Shown in pieces: positions 37,240 to 46,738 of a stretch of DNA of 64,000 nt. Source of the stretch: Bacteroidota bacterium. GTDB lineage: Bacteria; Bacteroidota; Bacteroidia; Chitinophagales; Saprospiraceae. Both the position numbers and the translations under genes were made by a program. Each line of letters starts with the position of its first letter. Position 1 is the first letter of the stretch. The stretch covers positions 62,001 through 126,000 of the forward strand of contig WGNL01000014.1 of assembly GCA_016124585.1 (NCBI GenBank), in the 5' to 3' direction. The notes beneath the pieces are model-generated. The model searched no databases. It was not told the DNA's origin and worked only from the letters and a program-made list of their open reading frames with translations.

Positions 37240-38196
37240 ATGAAAAATATAATCACCACCATCATATTCTGTGCCTTGGGCTTCTCCGTTTTACATGCCC
37301 AGCAACAACCGCAAACCACGCAGTTCATGTACTATAAGTTGGGTTACAATCCTGGCTTTGCGGGCAGTCAAGATGCTGCCTGTGTGACCTGCATTTACCG
37401 TCAACAATGGCTCGGCTTGGACGGTGCGCCTTCTATGGCCATTGCTACTTTCAACATGCCGCTGAACAATCAGCGAGTTGGCATTGGTGCTAATCTCTAC
37501 CGTCACACCATCGGTATTACGACGATGTACAATGCTGATTTGGCTTACTCGTACCGAGTGCGTTTGGGTAGAGGTATGCTAGGTCTAGGCTTGCAAGGTT
37601 CTTTGCGTAGCATGGAACAAGATTTTACAAAGACAACCGCCACTCAACCAAAAGAACAGGATGGCAGTATTCCAGGTGGCACTAGTAGTAAGTTTCTTTT
37701 TAATTTCGGTACAGGGCTTTACTACAATACTGATAAATTTTATCTAGGTCTGTCGGCGCCTCGCCTGCTGGAGAACAATATTGATTACAGTGATTCAGAT
37801 ATTATCATTTCTAGGGAGGTACAACATTTTTACCTGATGGGCGGTGTGACGGTTCCACTGAACGATAACCTGTCGCTGAAACCACAAGCATTGCTGAAGC
37901 ATGCCGCAAAAGCACCGTTGGATTTTGATGCCAACCTTAGCCTTTTGATACAAAACCGCTACGTTGCTGGTGTGACTTACCGCTTGGGCGGCAACAAGGA
38001 GAACAGCACTGGCGAGTCAATAGACCTGCTGGTGGGGGCACAACTTACTCCAAGTCTCATGTTTTCTTTTTCTTACGATTACACACTTTCCGATATAAAG
38101 GGCTATGCCAATGGAAGCATCGAAGCGGCCATCCGCTACTGCTTTGGGAAGGTAAGCGAGGAAGGAAAGGAGTATGATAATCCTCGGTTTTTCTAA
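37240..38196 (+). CDS. PorP/SprF-family outer-membrane protein of type IX secretion
   Basis: A beta-barrel partner of large type IX-secreted adhesins, thought to anchor or help surface display. From ATG 37240 it is 318 residues with a signal peptide (MKNIITTIIFCALGFSVLHAQ). A longer in-frame start would translate the preceding oligomer hairpin and is rejected. Family features are QFMYYKLGYNPGFAGS near the start, repeated amphipathic strands and a final IEAAIRYCFGK. It directly follows the adhesin gene, the usual order for sprB-sprF-like pairs. Confidence 0.93.
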   Translation: MKNIITTIIFCALGFSVLHAQQQPQTTQFMYYKLGYNPGFAGSQDAACVTCIYRQQWLGLDGAPSMAIATFNMPLNNQRVGIGANLYRHTIGITTMYNADLAYSYRVRLGRGMLGLGLQGSLRSMEQDFTKTTATQPKEQDGSIPGGTSSKFLFNFGTGLYYNTDKFYLGLSAPRLLENNIDYSDSDIIISREVQHFYLMGGVTVPLNDNLSLKPQALLKHAAKAPLDFDANLSLLIQNRYVAGVTYRLGGNKENSTGESIDLLVGAQLTPSLMFSFSYDYTLSDIKGYANGSIEAAIRYCFGKVSEEGKEYDNPRFF

Positions 38197-38205
38197 ATAA
38201 AAATG

Positions 38206-38240
38206 GTAGAAAGGCTGGGTTCATCAACCAGCCTTTCTAC
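38206..38240 (+). terminator. Terminator after PorP/SprF
   Basis: GTAGAAAGGCTGG (38206-38218) pairs with CCAGCCTTTCTAC (38228-38240), 9 bp after the stop. The downstream tract is only mildly T-rich. Confidence 0.75.
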
Positions 38241-38382
38241 TTTACAAACGTTTGCATACTAAATGCAAGCGTTGGGTGGTTATGTATCAAATGCACCCTT
38301 GCTCCCACAGACCTAATGTAAAATATCGCTTAGCTAAAACCCAAAATCCCCTTCCATCATACATTCAACCATCGGTTCGTCC

Positions 38383-40431
38383 ATGAAAAATCTGATATTT
38401 AGCCTAGCTGTTTTGATTTTGCCATTCTGCATGTTGGCACAGCAGCAAAGCTCCAAGTCCAAAAGTTCAGACAAACTCTACGAAAAAGGAACAGGAAAAC
38501 GCAGTATTGCTTTGCAAAATGCCAAGGGTATCAATGGCAGTGGCTACGAGTTTTCACCAGCCTTTTATCAAAACGGCATCGTGTATGTTTCGTACCACAA
38601 AAATGGGCCGATAGATACCAACACAGGCAAGCCTTTTTTTGAGCTGTTTTATGCTGAAATGGATGCCCAAAACTTGCCGCAGTCGGGTCGCTCGTTTTCT
38701 ATCACCATCAATTCGCAGGTGCACGAGGGGCCTGTTTCGTTCAGCCGTGACAATAACCTGATGTATTTTACTCGAAATAATTTGGAAGGGGGGATTGCCA
38801 AAGCCAATTCAAAGGGACGTGTCACGTTGAAGATTTATGAAGCCCGTCGGGGACAGTTTGATTGGGAAGGAATTAAGGCGCTCCCTTTCAACAACGACGA
38901 ATATTCCTGTCAGCACCCGACGCTTTCAGCCGATGGAAATCGCCTGTTTTTTTCTTCAGATATGCCCGGCGGTTATGGTGGTTATGATCTTTACTACGTG
39001 GAAAAAAAAGACGGTGACTGGTCAAAGCCTATTAACCTGGGCCCTGATGTAAATAGTAGCGGCAATGAAGTTTTCCCGTTCATGCACGAGTCTGGTACCT
39101 TGTTTTTCTCCACCAATGGACGGGGTGGCGAGGGTGGCCTGGATGTTTTCAGCATTGACATCAGTAGCAATGAATGGGGGCCACTGACCAACCTCGGTAC
39201 TCCCCTCAATTCCGCTACCGACGACCTTGGCTTTATTATCAACAGTGAAGCTACCCGTGGCTATTTCGCCAGTGACCGTCCTGGCGGCAATGGCGGCGAC
39301 GATATTTACATGTTTGAGGCGGATGGACCATTGATTTCGAATGAGGCGCCGATGCTCAGTGCGGCTATCATCGCCTACGACGAGGTGACCAATGAACGGA
39401 TTCCTGACGCTGGCGTACGCATCTTCCAGCAATCGGAAGACGGCTTCATGGAAGGTACTGACTTGTATGATGTGGAGCTTTTGCCTTCGGAAAATGGCGA
39501 ACTGCGTATGAGGCTTGTACGTAAAAATTCCAGCGACCTTGGCAAACCGAACATGTTCACCGATGTGAATGGGACTGTCAACAGCAGTATTCAGCAAGGA
39601 AAGAAATACTTTATTCTTATAACAAAAGATGGCTACGCCGATGGCGAAATTCAGTTCTCCTCCAGCGAAGCTTCTGGCACACAGACCATTCGCATTCCGA
39701 TGCGAACCCGTACCTGCACCAATCTTGACGGCCTAGTGACGGTGCATGGCTACGGTACGGCTGTTCCGAATGCGCTTGTCCACGTACTCAATCTCAGCAC
39801 CAACAAGGAGGAGCTGCTTCGTTCGAATTCAAAGGGCAATTTTGACTACTGTCTCCCAGCTAATAGCGATTACATTGTGACTGCCGAAAAACTAGGCTAT
39901 GAAAGTGTTACTGAAAACGTTTCCACTAAAAACCTTACCGGTACACAGCCGCTTAACCTGACCTTAAAATTGCAACCAAGCGCTGGAGATGAAACGGTGG
40001 TGAAAGAGCCCATCCGTAAGGGGAGTGTAATTTTGTTGGAAAACATCTACTACGATTTCAACCAGTACATTATTCGTAAAGGTGCAGGGGAGGAACTTGA
40101 CGCACTTGCCCAGTTGATGAAGCAATACCCTAGCATGGAAGTGGAACTGACGGCCCATACAGACAGCCGTGGCAATGATCAGTATAACCTCGAACTTTCG
40201 CTCAAGCGTGCCGATTCCGCCAAGCGTTACCTTATCCAAAAGGGCATCAAGGGTAGCCGCATCAAGGCGATGGGCCTTGGTGAGACCCAGATCCGCAACC
40301 GCTGTACGGATGGCGTGGAGTGCTCCGACGAGGAGCACCAATTCAACCGCCGCACAGAGGTTAAAGTCGCTCGGATTGACGAGCCAGTAAAAGTTCAATA
40401 TGGAGAAGGTAACCCAAGTGGAGGGAAGTGA
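38383..40431 (+). CDS. OmpA-family protein with WD40-like propeller (PorE-like)
   Basis: A periplasmic or outer-membrane protein that binds peptidoglycan. The 682 residues comprise a signal peptide (1-20), a PD40/WD40-like propeller (about 50-310, with repeats such as LSADGNRLFFSSDMPGGYGG and GYFASDRPGGNGGDDIY), carboxypeptidase-regulatory-like beta domains (about 325-540), and a C-terminal OmpA domain (about 555-670) with LTAHTDSRGNDQYNLELSLKRA. The layout matches proteins paired with PorP/SprF, including PorE-type parts of the type IX machine. A strong terminator follows. Confidence 0.92.
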   Translation: MKNLIFSLAVLILPFCMLAQQQSSKSKSSDKLYEKGTGKRSIALQNAKGINGSGYEFSPAFYQNGIVYVSYHKNGPIDTNTGKPFFELFYAEMDAQNLPQSGRSFSITINSQVHEGPVSFSRDNNLMYFTRNNLEGGIAKANSKGRVTLKIYEARRGQFDWEGIKALPFNNDEYSCQHPTLSADGNRLFFSSDMPGGYGGYDLYYVEKKDGDWSKPINLGPDVNSSGNEVFPFMHESGTLFFSTNGRGGEGGLDVFSIDISSNEWGPLTNLGTPLNSATDDLGFIINSEATRGYFASDRPGGNGGDDIYMFEADGPLISNEAPMLSAAIIAYDEVTNERIPDAGVRIFQQSEDGFMEGTDLYDVELLPSENGELRMRLVRKNSSDLGKPNMFTDVNGTVNSSIQQGKKYFILITKDGYADGEIQFSSSEASGTQTIRIPMRTRTCTNLDGLVTVHGYGTAVPNALVHVLNLSTNKEELLRSNSKGNFDYCLPANSDYIVTAEKLGYESVTENVSTKNLTGTQPLNLTLKLQPSAGDETVVKEPIRKGSVILLENIYYDFNQYIIRKGAGEELDALAQLMKQYPSMEVELTAHTDSRGNDQYNLELSLKRADSAKRYLIQKGIKGSRIKAMGLGETQIRNRCTDGVECSDEEHQFNRRTEVKVARIDEPVKVQYGEGNPSGGK

Positions 40432-40464
40432 TTTTGAATTCAAGATTTAACAGTTGCGAACGGA

Positions 40465-40496
40465 AACGGCGACAGGATTAGAATCCTGTCGCCGTT
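40465..40496 (+). terminator. Rho-independent terminator after the OmpA gene
   Basis: AACGGCGACAGGATT (40465-40479) pairs perfectly with AATCCTGTCGCCGTT (40482-40496) and is followed by a T-run. Closes the adhesin-PorP-OmpA block. Confidence 0.95.
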
Positions 40497-40570
40497 TTTT
40501 GCTTTCATAACCAAGCCCATTTCTTACCTTGGCCACGAGATTTACTAATCAAAAATTCAATTCACAAAAA

Positions 40571-41323
40571 ATGAAGTTGACATTCCATATCCTGCTGTTG
40601 GCAGCAATATTCTCCTTAGCTTTTGCTTTCAAAACTGTAAGTACTGAGGCTACCAATTCTACTCAAAATAACACCCTTACCGAAGCCGAGAAAGCTGGAG
40701 GCTGGAAACTGCTGTTCGATGGAAAAACGACAAAAGGCTGGCACTCGTTTAACAAAAAGATAGCTGCGAAGAAGTGGGTAGTACAAGATGGGGCGCTCAC
40801 CCTTGACCCTAAAGCACCGGGTGCAGAGGAGGCCAATGGCGATTTGGTGACGGACGGCGTGTACGCCAATTATGAATTGTGCCTGGAGTGGAAGATTTCA
40901 GATTGTGGTAATTCGGGTGTGGTTTACAACGTTGTGGAAGACCCAAAGTATACTTGGGCTTGGCAGACTGGTCCTGAAATGCAAATCATTGACAACTCCT
41001 GTCATCCTGACGCCAAAATTGCCAAGCATCGGGCGGGCGACCTCTACGACCTTGTTGCCGTCACGAAAGAAACAGTAAAACCTGCCGGCCAATGGAATGA
41101 AGCTCGCCTAGTAAATCGCAATGGCAAAGTTGAACAGTGGCTCAATGGAGCGAAAGTAGTAGAGGTAGATATGACAGGCGAGGATTGGAAAAAACTAATT
41201 GCCGGCAGCAAGTTCAAGGATATGCCTGATTTTGGGAAAACAACCAGTGGTCGTATCATGTTGCAGGACCATGACGGCGATAGAGTTTGGTTCCGTAACA
41301 TCAAGCTCCGGCAATTGAAGTGA
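40571..41323 (+). CDS. DUF1080 (3-keto-disaccharide hydrolase-like) exported protein
   Basis: A secreted concanavalin-like beta-sandwich protein. From ATG 40571 it has 250 residues; residues 1-20 form a signal peptide. The DUF1080 domain fills the rest, with GWKLLFDGKTTKGWHSF at the start, GNSGVVYNVVEDPKY, GPEMQIIDN, GQWNEARLVNRNGKVEQWLNG and GRIMLQDHDGDRVWFRNIKLR. Members of this family hydrolyse 3-keto-glycosides in Bacteroidota, but most are uncharacterised, so the substrate is not claimed. It stands alone between terminators. Confidence 0.9.
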   Translation: MKLTFHILLLAAIFSLAFAFKTVSTEATNSTQNNTLTEAEKAGGWKLLFDGKTTKGWHSFNKKIAAKKWVVQDGALTLDPKAPGAEEANGDLVTDGVYANYELCLEWKISDCGNSGVVYNVVEDPKYTWAWQTGPEMQIIDNSCHPDAKIAKHRAGDLYDLVAVTKETVKPAGQWNEARLVNRNGKVEQWLNGAKVVEVDMTGEDWKKLIAGSKFKDMPDFGKTTSGRIMLQDHDGDRVWFRNIKLRQLK

Positions 41324-41356
41324 TATTTATGTGGGTAAAAGAACCGAACAAGAGAG

Positions 41357-41378
41357 CCCAAGGCAAAATCGTCTTGGG
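41357..41378. terminator. Bidirectional hairpin between DUF1080 and ybeY
   Basis: CCCAAG and CTTGGG pair around a 10-base loop, followed by ttttctt on the plus strand. It lies between two convergent stops. Confidence 0.6.
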
Positions 41379-41386
41379 TTTTCTTA

Positions 41387-41848
41387 TTAAATGGTGCTTC
41401 TTAGTTGCAATGCCTCTTCCTCCTTTTGTCGCATAGTAGTTTGTTCGTCGGGCGTCTTGTCACCAAAGCCACAAAGATGTAACACCCCGTGCGCCATCAC
41501 TCGGTTTAGTTCTTGATCAAAAGTCACTTTAAAATCGTTGGCATTGTCCTTTACCCGGTCTATACTAATGAAGATGTCACCTTCTATAAAAGGATGCTCG
41601 GCATAAGGAAAAGTAATAATGTCCGTAAGTGTATCATGGTCAAGGTACTCGACATTGAGGCGGAGTAGGTAATCGTCAGAGCAGAAAATAAAATTGAGCG
41701 AACGGAGCACATAGCCCGCTCGCTCAATTATTTTTTGCAGCCAATCGCTTGTTGATTTTTCGTCCTTAAGTTCAAACTCAACCTCTTCAGAGGCAAATTC
41801 GATAGTGGCTTCATCCTCAAAGGGAAGTGGAAAGGGCGGCTGCGGCAT
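41387..41848 (-). CDS. ybeY: Endoribonuclease YbeY
   Basis: A zinc-dependent RNase involved in 16S rRNA maturation and ribosome quality control. The 153-residue protein has the metal motif HGVLHLCGFGD with His120, His124 and Asp130. The third ligand is Asp instead of the classical His, a variant seen in Bacteroidota. The upstream ITFPYAEHPFIEGDIFISID block is also typical. Its start is ATG 41848. An anti-sigma-like gene precedes it by about 100 bp. Confidence 0.94.
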   Translation of the reverse strand: MPQPPFPLPFEDEATIEFASEEVEFELKDEKSTSDWLQKIIERAGYVLRSLNFIFCSDDYLLRLNVEYLDHDTLTDIITFPYAEHPFIEGDIFISIDRVKDNANDFKVTFDQELNRVMAHGVLHLCGFGDKTPDEQTTMRQKEEEALQLRSTI

Positions 41849-41949
41849 TTAAAGTTGGTAAGTCGAAGAAATGATTAGGCGATTATTTGAAATACCTGAT
41901 TACTAAGCCTCAGGCACAACAATCAAGCAATCTATCAATGCCGTCTTTT

Positions 41950-42336
41950 TTATAATTTGAAACGCATCTCAACGGTGCTGCCGTTGTCATGGAAGCTTAT
42001 GTGGTCTGAAAGTTGACGCATTAGAAATACGCCACGTCCACCACATTTGCAAAGATTTTCAGGGCGGGTAGGATCTGGAACGCTTTCATAATCAAACCCA
42101 TTGCCTTCATCAGAAACCCTAACTGATAGGCAATTTCTTTCTTTTCTAGACCTAACCTGAACGGTTTTGGCTTCTTGCTCACCGTTGCCATGTACGATAG
42201 CGTTCGTAACAGCTTCAGTCAGGCTGATTAGAATGTTGCATTGTTTGCTTGGGTCAAGATTATACCTGCTAACCAGTTTTTCAACGAAAGGCTCCACTGC
42301 TGAAACACTTCCTGTTTTAGATAAAAGTTTTAACAT
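41950..42336 (-). CDS. RsbW-like anti-sigma ATPase
   Basis: A GHKL-fold serine kinase/anti-sigma-type ATP-binding protein. From ATG 42336 it is 128 residues; a longer TTG start at 42375 is possible. The N box ISLTEAVTNAIVHGN, the DEGNGFD loop and GGRGVFLMRQLSD are intact. No sigma factor or anti-anti-sigma gene is adjacent, so its partner is unknown. Such orphan copies are common in Bacteroidota. Confidence 0.9.
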   Translation of the reverse strand: MLKLLSKTGSVSAVEPFVEKLVSRYNLDPSKQCNILISLTEAVTNAIVHGNGEQEAKTVQVRSRKERNCLSVRVSDEGNGFDYESVPDPTRPENLCKCGGRGVFLMRQLSDHISFHDNGSTVEMRFKL

Positions 42337-42599
42337 GCTAGTATCCTGTGTTTGAAGAACGGTAGGTTTCCTCAAGTATGTGGTGAACGAATAAAATTTT
42401 CAAAACAGTTCGTTACGGATACGTTCTCAGATTGGAATAATAATGCAGGTCGGTCTCGGGAAGTTTTTTAACTTAGGGATAATTCTTTATTAACTAACGA
42501 GCACAAAGATACGGGCAAAAAGGGCGCTTGTCAAGGGGGAGGAGAAAAAAGATGTGTGTGGAATACTTGTGTAAATTTAGTAAAAAACATATTTGGCGA

Positions 42600-42635
42600 G
42601 AAGCGACCGGGCAAACACATTTGCCCGGTCGCTTC
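42600..42635 (-). terminator. 16-bp perfect hairpin after the PIG-L gene
   Basis: GAAGCGACCGGGCAAA pairs exactly with TTTGCCCGGTCGCTTC around a 4-base loop, 3 bp after the stop codon. The minus-strand T-run is weak and offset. Confidence 0.85.
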
Positions 42636-42638
42636 GGT

Positions 42639-45143
42639 TCAGGGCTTTTGCTTACGTAAACCTATCAAATTTGCAAACAAACGATATGCTCCTGGAACTC
42701 CTGCAGGTAACTCTCTAAAGAAGGATAATCCGGTATAGACATAATATCCGTCGCCATATTTTGCGATAAGCAAACTGCCATCACGGGCAGGCTCGCCAGG
42801 GTCGTTGCAGCTCAGAATAGGTATGAATTCAGGTCCCCACTCGTTGGGGAAATATAATCCTCGCTCCTGCACCCAGCCATCAAAATCTTTAGTAGTGATT
42901 TTATTTGGGAAATTGAGCACCTCATTTTCAGGGGCGAGGAAGCGAACCTCAGCATCTTCTACAGTAGTCCGGTCACGGCTGATTTTCAGCTTGTAAGGCG
43001 TGATTTCAGTGTCGGGAATTAGCGTTCCGGCAGTATTGTATTGTACGACTACCGTTCCACCTTGCTTGGTATAATCAAACAACTGGGACTGGTGGAATTT
43101 GAGGCGCTCTACGGTGTTATAAGCACGTACGCCAATCACCACAGCGTCATATTTTTTCAAGTTCTCCAAAGTAATGTCCCGGTCTTCAAGCAGGTCCACT
43201 TTGTAGCCGACTTGACGGAGACCTTCGGGCACTTTGTCGCCAGCCCCCATGATGTAGCCGATTCTATCCCCAGCCCTTTTGAGGTCGGTGCGGGCTACTT
43301 TTACCTCTGCTGGCAGCAGCAGTGTTTGAGCTGGTATATGGTCATATTCGATGCTTATTAGTGATTTGGTATAGATATGGCCGTCCACAGTAGCTACTGG
43401 GTTTATTTTACCCTCGCTGTTTGCCGAAGGTGGAAAAACTTGAAATGTGACTAGTTGCTCCTCGCCCTTTAGTTTTAGATTAAAGTCAATGGCAGTAGGC
43501 TCAGCTCGCCAGCCTGTTGGACAATTGAGGCTGACTTTGCCATTAAGGTTAGGGGCTCCGGATTTTACCAAAACACCTACTGAACGGGGAGTTGCATTAG
43601 CAAAAATTAGTGCCTCGTCAGCCATGTTCACGAACACGGGCGGAGTCACTTCAAAGGGTCGGTAAACCTCACCCTTCACATCGTCGTCTTTTTTGTAAAT
43701 GACTTCCCGCTCTAGCGTAAACGGCTGATTTTCAATCAAAAAAGAGAATTCTATTTTGAACTGGTGAGGTGTTTCAGGCAAGCCACGTAAGGCTTGGTCT
43801 TTAACGGTGTACATGCCCAATTCGTAGTTTTCATCAAGCCAGTAAGCGCTAGTGTAAGTTAAATTGGAGGGTAGGTTTAATTTCTTTTTGAAGGAAAAAT
43901 CCTTGTTGCTTGACAATTCGACATTTAAAGTAGAATCAAGCCTAAGTGGCTGGTAGCGCACCGATTGAAGCACCACTGGTTCTTTGCTGCGGTTGATAGC
44001 TTCCAATGTAAGGTCCACTTCTTGGCCAGGCGTGGCTGAAAAATCGCTAGCAGTAGCTTCCACGAAAAGGCCGAGGCAATTGGTGATGACCCGTTTTATT
44101 TCGGCGAGTTTTACCTTCCTCCAGTAGCCGTCGGGCAGCGCTTCAATTTTTTTCATCGCTTCCATCAATATCGGCACACTGGCCCCGGGATTGTTGAAAT
44201 CGTAGTTGGCCTGCGTTTTTTTCAAAATGTCGCCGATGGGGCCACCGCCTGCTACCCTCGTCCAAGTGGTATTGATGCCTTGAAAAAGATCGTGAGCATC
44301 GGTGGGCATGTCGCCTTTCAACAAATCAAGGTATTCCATGCTCTCGCCCCGGCTGCCCACCGAGCCAAACCCCTGAGATTTGTGCATCGAGCGGCTTTCA
44401 GCGGCCATTTCACCGATGGACTTGCCACGCAGTGGGAGGTAAGTGCCGGCATCCACGCTTACCATTTTGGATTTATCGGCTGCATCGAATTTTTCCTGGC
44501 TGCCATAAAACCACCATGAGGTGTTGAAAAACAAACGACGGGGTTGCCAAACCTGCACATATTTTAGTTGCTCTGGATAAACATTAGGGTTTGCGGCGAG
44601 GTCAAATGCCTCGTAACTCAGGATGGCGGAGGAGGTGTGGTGGCCATGCGTTTTGCCCGCCGAATTGTGGTCGAAGCGATTAATGATGACATCGGGTTGC
44701 CATTTGCGGATGGCCCAGACCACATCCGCCAGCACTTCATCTTTGTTCCAGATTTTAAGTGTCTCATCGGGGTTCTTCGAAAAACCGAAGTCGTTGGCTC
44801 TACTGAACATCTGCGTGCCACCGTCAGTGCGGCGCGCAGCTAGTAGCTCTTGTGTACGTATAACGCCAAGTTGCTCCCTGATTTGGGTGCCTATGAGGTT
44901 TTGGCCGCCATCGCCACGGGTTAGCGAAAGGTAGGCTGTATTGATTTGTTGGTCATTTTGCAGCCAAGCGATGAGGCGAGTATTTTCGTCATCGGGGTGG
45001 GCAGCCACGTAGAGCGCCGAGCCAAGTACGTTAAGCTTCTCGATGGCTTGGTATATTTCGGCTGAATTGAGGCGTTCGGGGCGCTGTGCGAAAAGACCCG
45101 TGACGGCCAGTAGGAACAGCAATGTGAGTCGGCAAATTTTCAT
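42639..45143 (-). CDS. Large exported PIG-L family deacetylase
   Basis: A zinc-dependent N-deacetylase of the PIG-L superfamily, exported by a signal peptide (1-19). The 834 residues are much longer than typical 220-300 residue relatives. The catalytic domain is N-terminal, with AAHPDDE (His49, Asp51, Asp52, Glu53) and a later HGHHTSS motif. Residues about 370-830 look like beta-sandwich domains and a flavodoxin/glutamine-amidotransferase-like region (LKKYDAVVIGVRAYNT). Substrate is unknown; a glycan with N-acetyl groups is the usual target. It stands alone, bounded by perfect hairpins on both sides. Confidence 0.88.
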   Translation of the reverse strand: MKICRLTLLFLLAVTGLFAQRPERLNSAEIYQAIEKLNVLGSALYVAAHPDDENTRLIAWLQNDQQINTAYLSLTRGDGGQNLIGTQIREQLGVIRTQELLAARRTDGGTQMFSRANDFGFSKNPDETLKIWNKDEVLADVVWAIRKWQPDVIINRFDHNSAGKTHGHHTSSAILSYEAFDLAANPNVYPEQLKYVQVWQPRRLFFNTSWWFYGSQEKFDAADKSKMVSVDAGTYLPLRGKSIGEMAAESRSMHKSQGFGSVGSRGESMEYLDLLKGDMPTDAHDLFQGINTTWTRVAGGGPIGDILKKTQANYDFNNPGASVPILMEAMKKIEALPDGYWRKVKLAEIKRVITNCLGLFVEATASDFSATPGQEVDLTLEAINRSKEPVVLQSVRYQPLRLDSTLNVELSSNKDFSFKKKLNLPSNLTYTSAYWLDENYELGMYTVKDQALRGLPETPHQFKIEFSFLIENQPFTLEREVIYKKDDDVKGEVYRPFEVTPPVFVNMADEALIFANATPRSVGVLVKSGAPNLNGKVSLNCPTGWRAEPTAIDFNLKLKGEEQLVTFQVFPPSANSEGKINPVATVDGHIYTKSLISIEYDHIPAQTLLLPAEVKVARTDLKRAGDRIGYIMGAGDKVPEGLRQVGYKVDLLEDRDITLENLKKYDAVVIGVRAYNTVERLKFHQSQLFDYTKQGGTVVVQYNTAGTLIPDTEITPYKLKISRDRTTVEDAEVRFLAPENEVLNFPNKITTKDFDGWVQERGLYFPNEWGPEFIPILSCNDPGEPARDGSLLIAKYGDGYYVYTGLSFFRELPAGVPGAYRLFANLIGLRKQKP

Positions 45144-45329
45144 ATCGTAGTTTAATTTTGAAAAGCGAAGATAGTCGAAAGGAAAAAGTACACCTCAGAT
45201 TACGGAAAGTTTGAGGAAAGGGCCTATTTGTTAAACATAAGGCTGTTTTGTGCGATAACCATCAATTTCAGAGTTTGCAGTTCCTTCGATATGCTTGCAG
45301 GTTTGGCCAAGAACTTGTCTTCGAAAAAT

Positions 45330-45369
45330 GGAAAAGCGCTGCCAGAGTCAACTCTGGCAGCGCTTTTCC
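45330..45369 (-). terminator. 19-bp perfect hairpin after the desaturase gene
   Basis: Arms 45330-45348 and 45351-45369 are exact reverse complements around two bases (centre GAGTCAACTC). On the minus strand the stem is followed by ATTTTTC. It lies 17 bp past the desaturase stop. Confidence 0.9.
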
Positions 45370-45385
45370 AAATAAACTTTTGGCA

Positions 45386-46288
45386 TCAAACAACAGCTTC
45401 AGCCACCTTAGATGACTTCCCCATCCGCTCGAATCGCATATTCTGGGTGCGGAAAGCTGGAATGATAGCTCCTAAGAAATAGGTTTTCATGATGAACCAC
45501 AGGAAGCTTTTTTCATTGAGCCTTGGGTCTATTTGACTTTCGATTTCTTTGTGCTTCTCCTTCAGTTTGCTCCAATGGATACCAGGTGACATGTGGTGTG
45601 CTGTATGGAAGCCGTTGTTGGGCAAGGTAAAATTCAGCCCCCAGCCCGTGAAGTTGCGGGAGTGGTTGATGGGCGACTCCTCGTCCGTGTGGATGTGCTG
45701 CACGTAGTTGAAAATCAAAACACTGAAGAGCGAAACCTGCTGAGGGATGATGACATACCAAATCGCCTTGCGCCAGTCGAGCAGCAGGGCAATTACCACT
45801 ACTGCCACCATGGTGAACACTTGCAACATGTGGAACCAAAACTTCCGACTGTTTTGCTTCCTGAGCGCTGCCATATAGTTAAAAATCGCTTTCTGCTGTT
45901 TCATACCGCTGAGCGACGGGTAAGTAATCAACGTGAGAAGGTTATTCCGCTCGGTCAACTGATAGGTGCGGGTGTAATCTTCTTCCTTGTTGATGTGAAC
46001 ATGGTGGTTGGAATTGTGCGTGGGTATCCATCCAAAAACCGGGAAGCCGTAGAAGGCAGTCAGCCAATTATCGGTGAGGATGTTCATCCATTTGTTCTTC
46101 CACATAGGAAGGTGTTGGTGGTTGTGAACCAACACTGCGACCACCACGGCCATGTAAAGCTGAAGGATGTACAGCGGAACGAAAACGGCTGTGCTCAATT
46201 CACTACCATTTTGCCAAAGAAAAATCAGCAGAAAAGTGGTAATGACCATGAAGATGACGGAACGGACGTCGGCTTTGTATCGAAGCAT
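45386..46288 (-). CDS. Membrane fatty acid desaturase
   Basis: An integral-membrane di-iron desaturase that introduces a double bond into acyl chains. The 300-residue protein has the three histidine boxes: HNHQH at 55-59, HNSNHH at 91-96 and HTAHH near 230-235, with hydrophobic segments around 10-50 and 150-200. Regioselectivity cannot be read from the sequence. It may be induced in the cold, as for many relatives, but nothing here shows it. A long AT-rich gap precedes it. Confidence 0.92.
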   Translation of the reverse strand: MLRYKADVRSVIFMVITTFLLIFLWQNGSELSTAVFVPLYILQLYMAVVVAVLVHNHQHLPMWKNKWMNILTDNWLTAFYGFPVFGWIPTHNSNHHVHINKEEDYTRTYQLTERNNLLTLITYPSLSGMKQQKAIFNYMAALRKQNSRKFWFHMLQVFTMVAVVVIALLLDWRKAIWYVIIPQQVSLFSVLIFNYVQHIHTDEESPINHSRNFTGWGLNFTLPNNGFHTAHHMSPGIHWSKLKEKHKEIESQIDPRLNEKSFLWFIMKTYFLGAIIPAFRTQNMRFERMGKSSKVAEAVV

Positions 46289-46738
46289 TTTAAGTAGTTG
46301 TTTAAGCCTACCATTTATGGTAGCTGTCGCTATTTCTAAAATAATGAGGCAACAAAGAGACGGTAAATTTTTGGTCGTTCGGAATAATTGTAAAGATAAT
46401 TACTAGTTGATGCAAAAAAAAATCAAAACCCCTACGGATATGTGTCAGAATATTTAGTATTTATCAATCAAAGAGATGATTGAAAATTTTTTATCATCCT
46501 ATTTTTAAAAAATTTTCCAAAAAAATTATGTTAATTGTTGGATTTACATTTCATTTACAACCCATTCTAAAGAATTTTTAGTGCATTTAGATAAGTAGTA
46601 TTTTTTCTCCATTCGAATCTCCGTGGGTGTTTTGATTTCTTTTCAACTTAGTCTTGAAGAGTATTCAGTTCATTATCCAAAATCAGAGATAGAAAGCGCA
46701 AACATTTCATTACAAAACTTGATAACCACTTTTTAACT
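46289..46738. other. AT-rich divergent gap before susC
   Basis: A 450-bp region between the desaturase start and the SusC start. It is rich in A and T runs around 46430-46560. A TAGTATTTTTTC near 46599 could be a poor -7 element. No anti-sigma/ECF pair, hybrid regulator or binding-site array was recognised, so control of the SusCD genes is not apparent. Confidence 0.5.
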
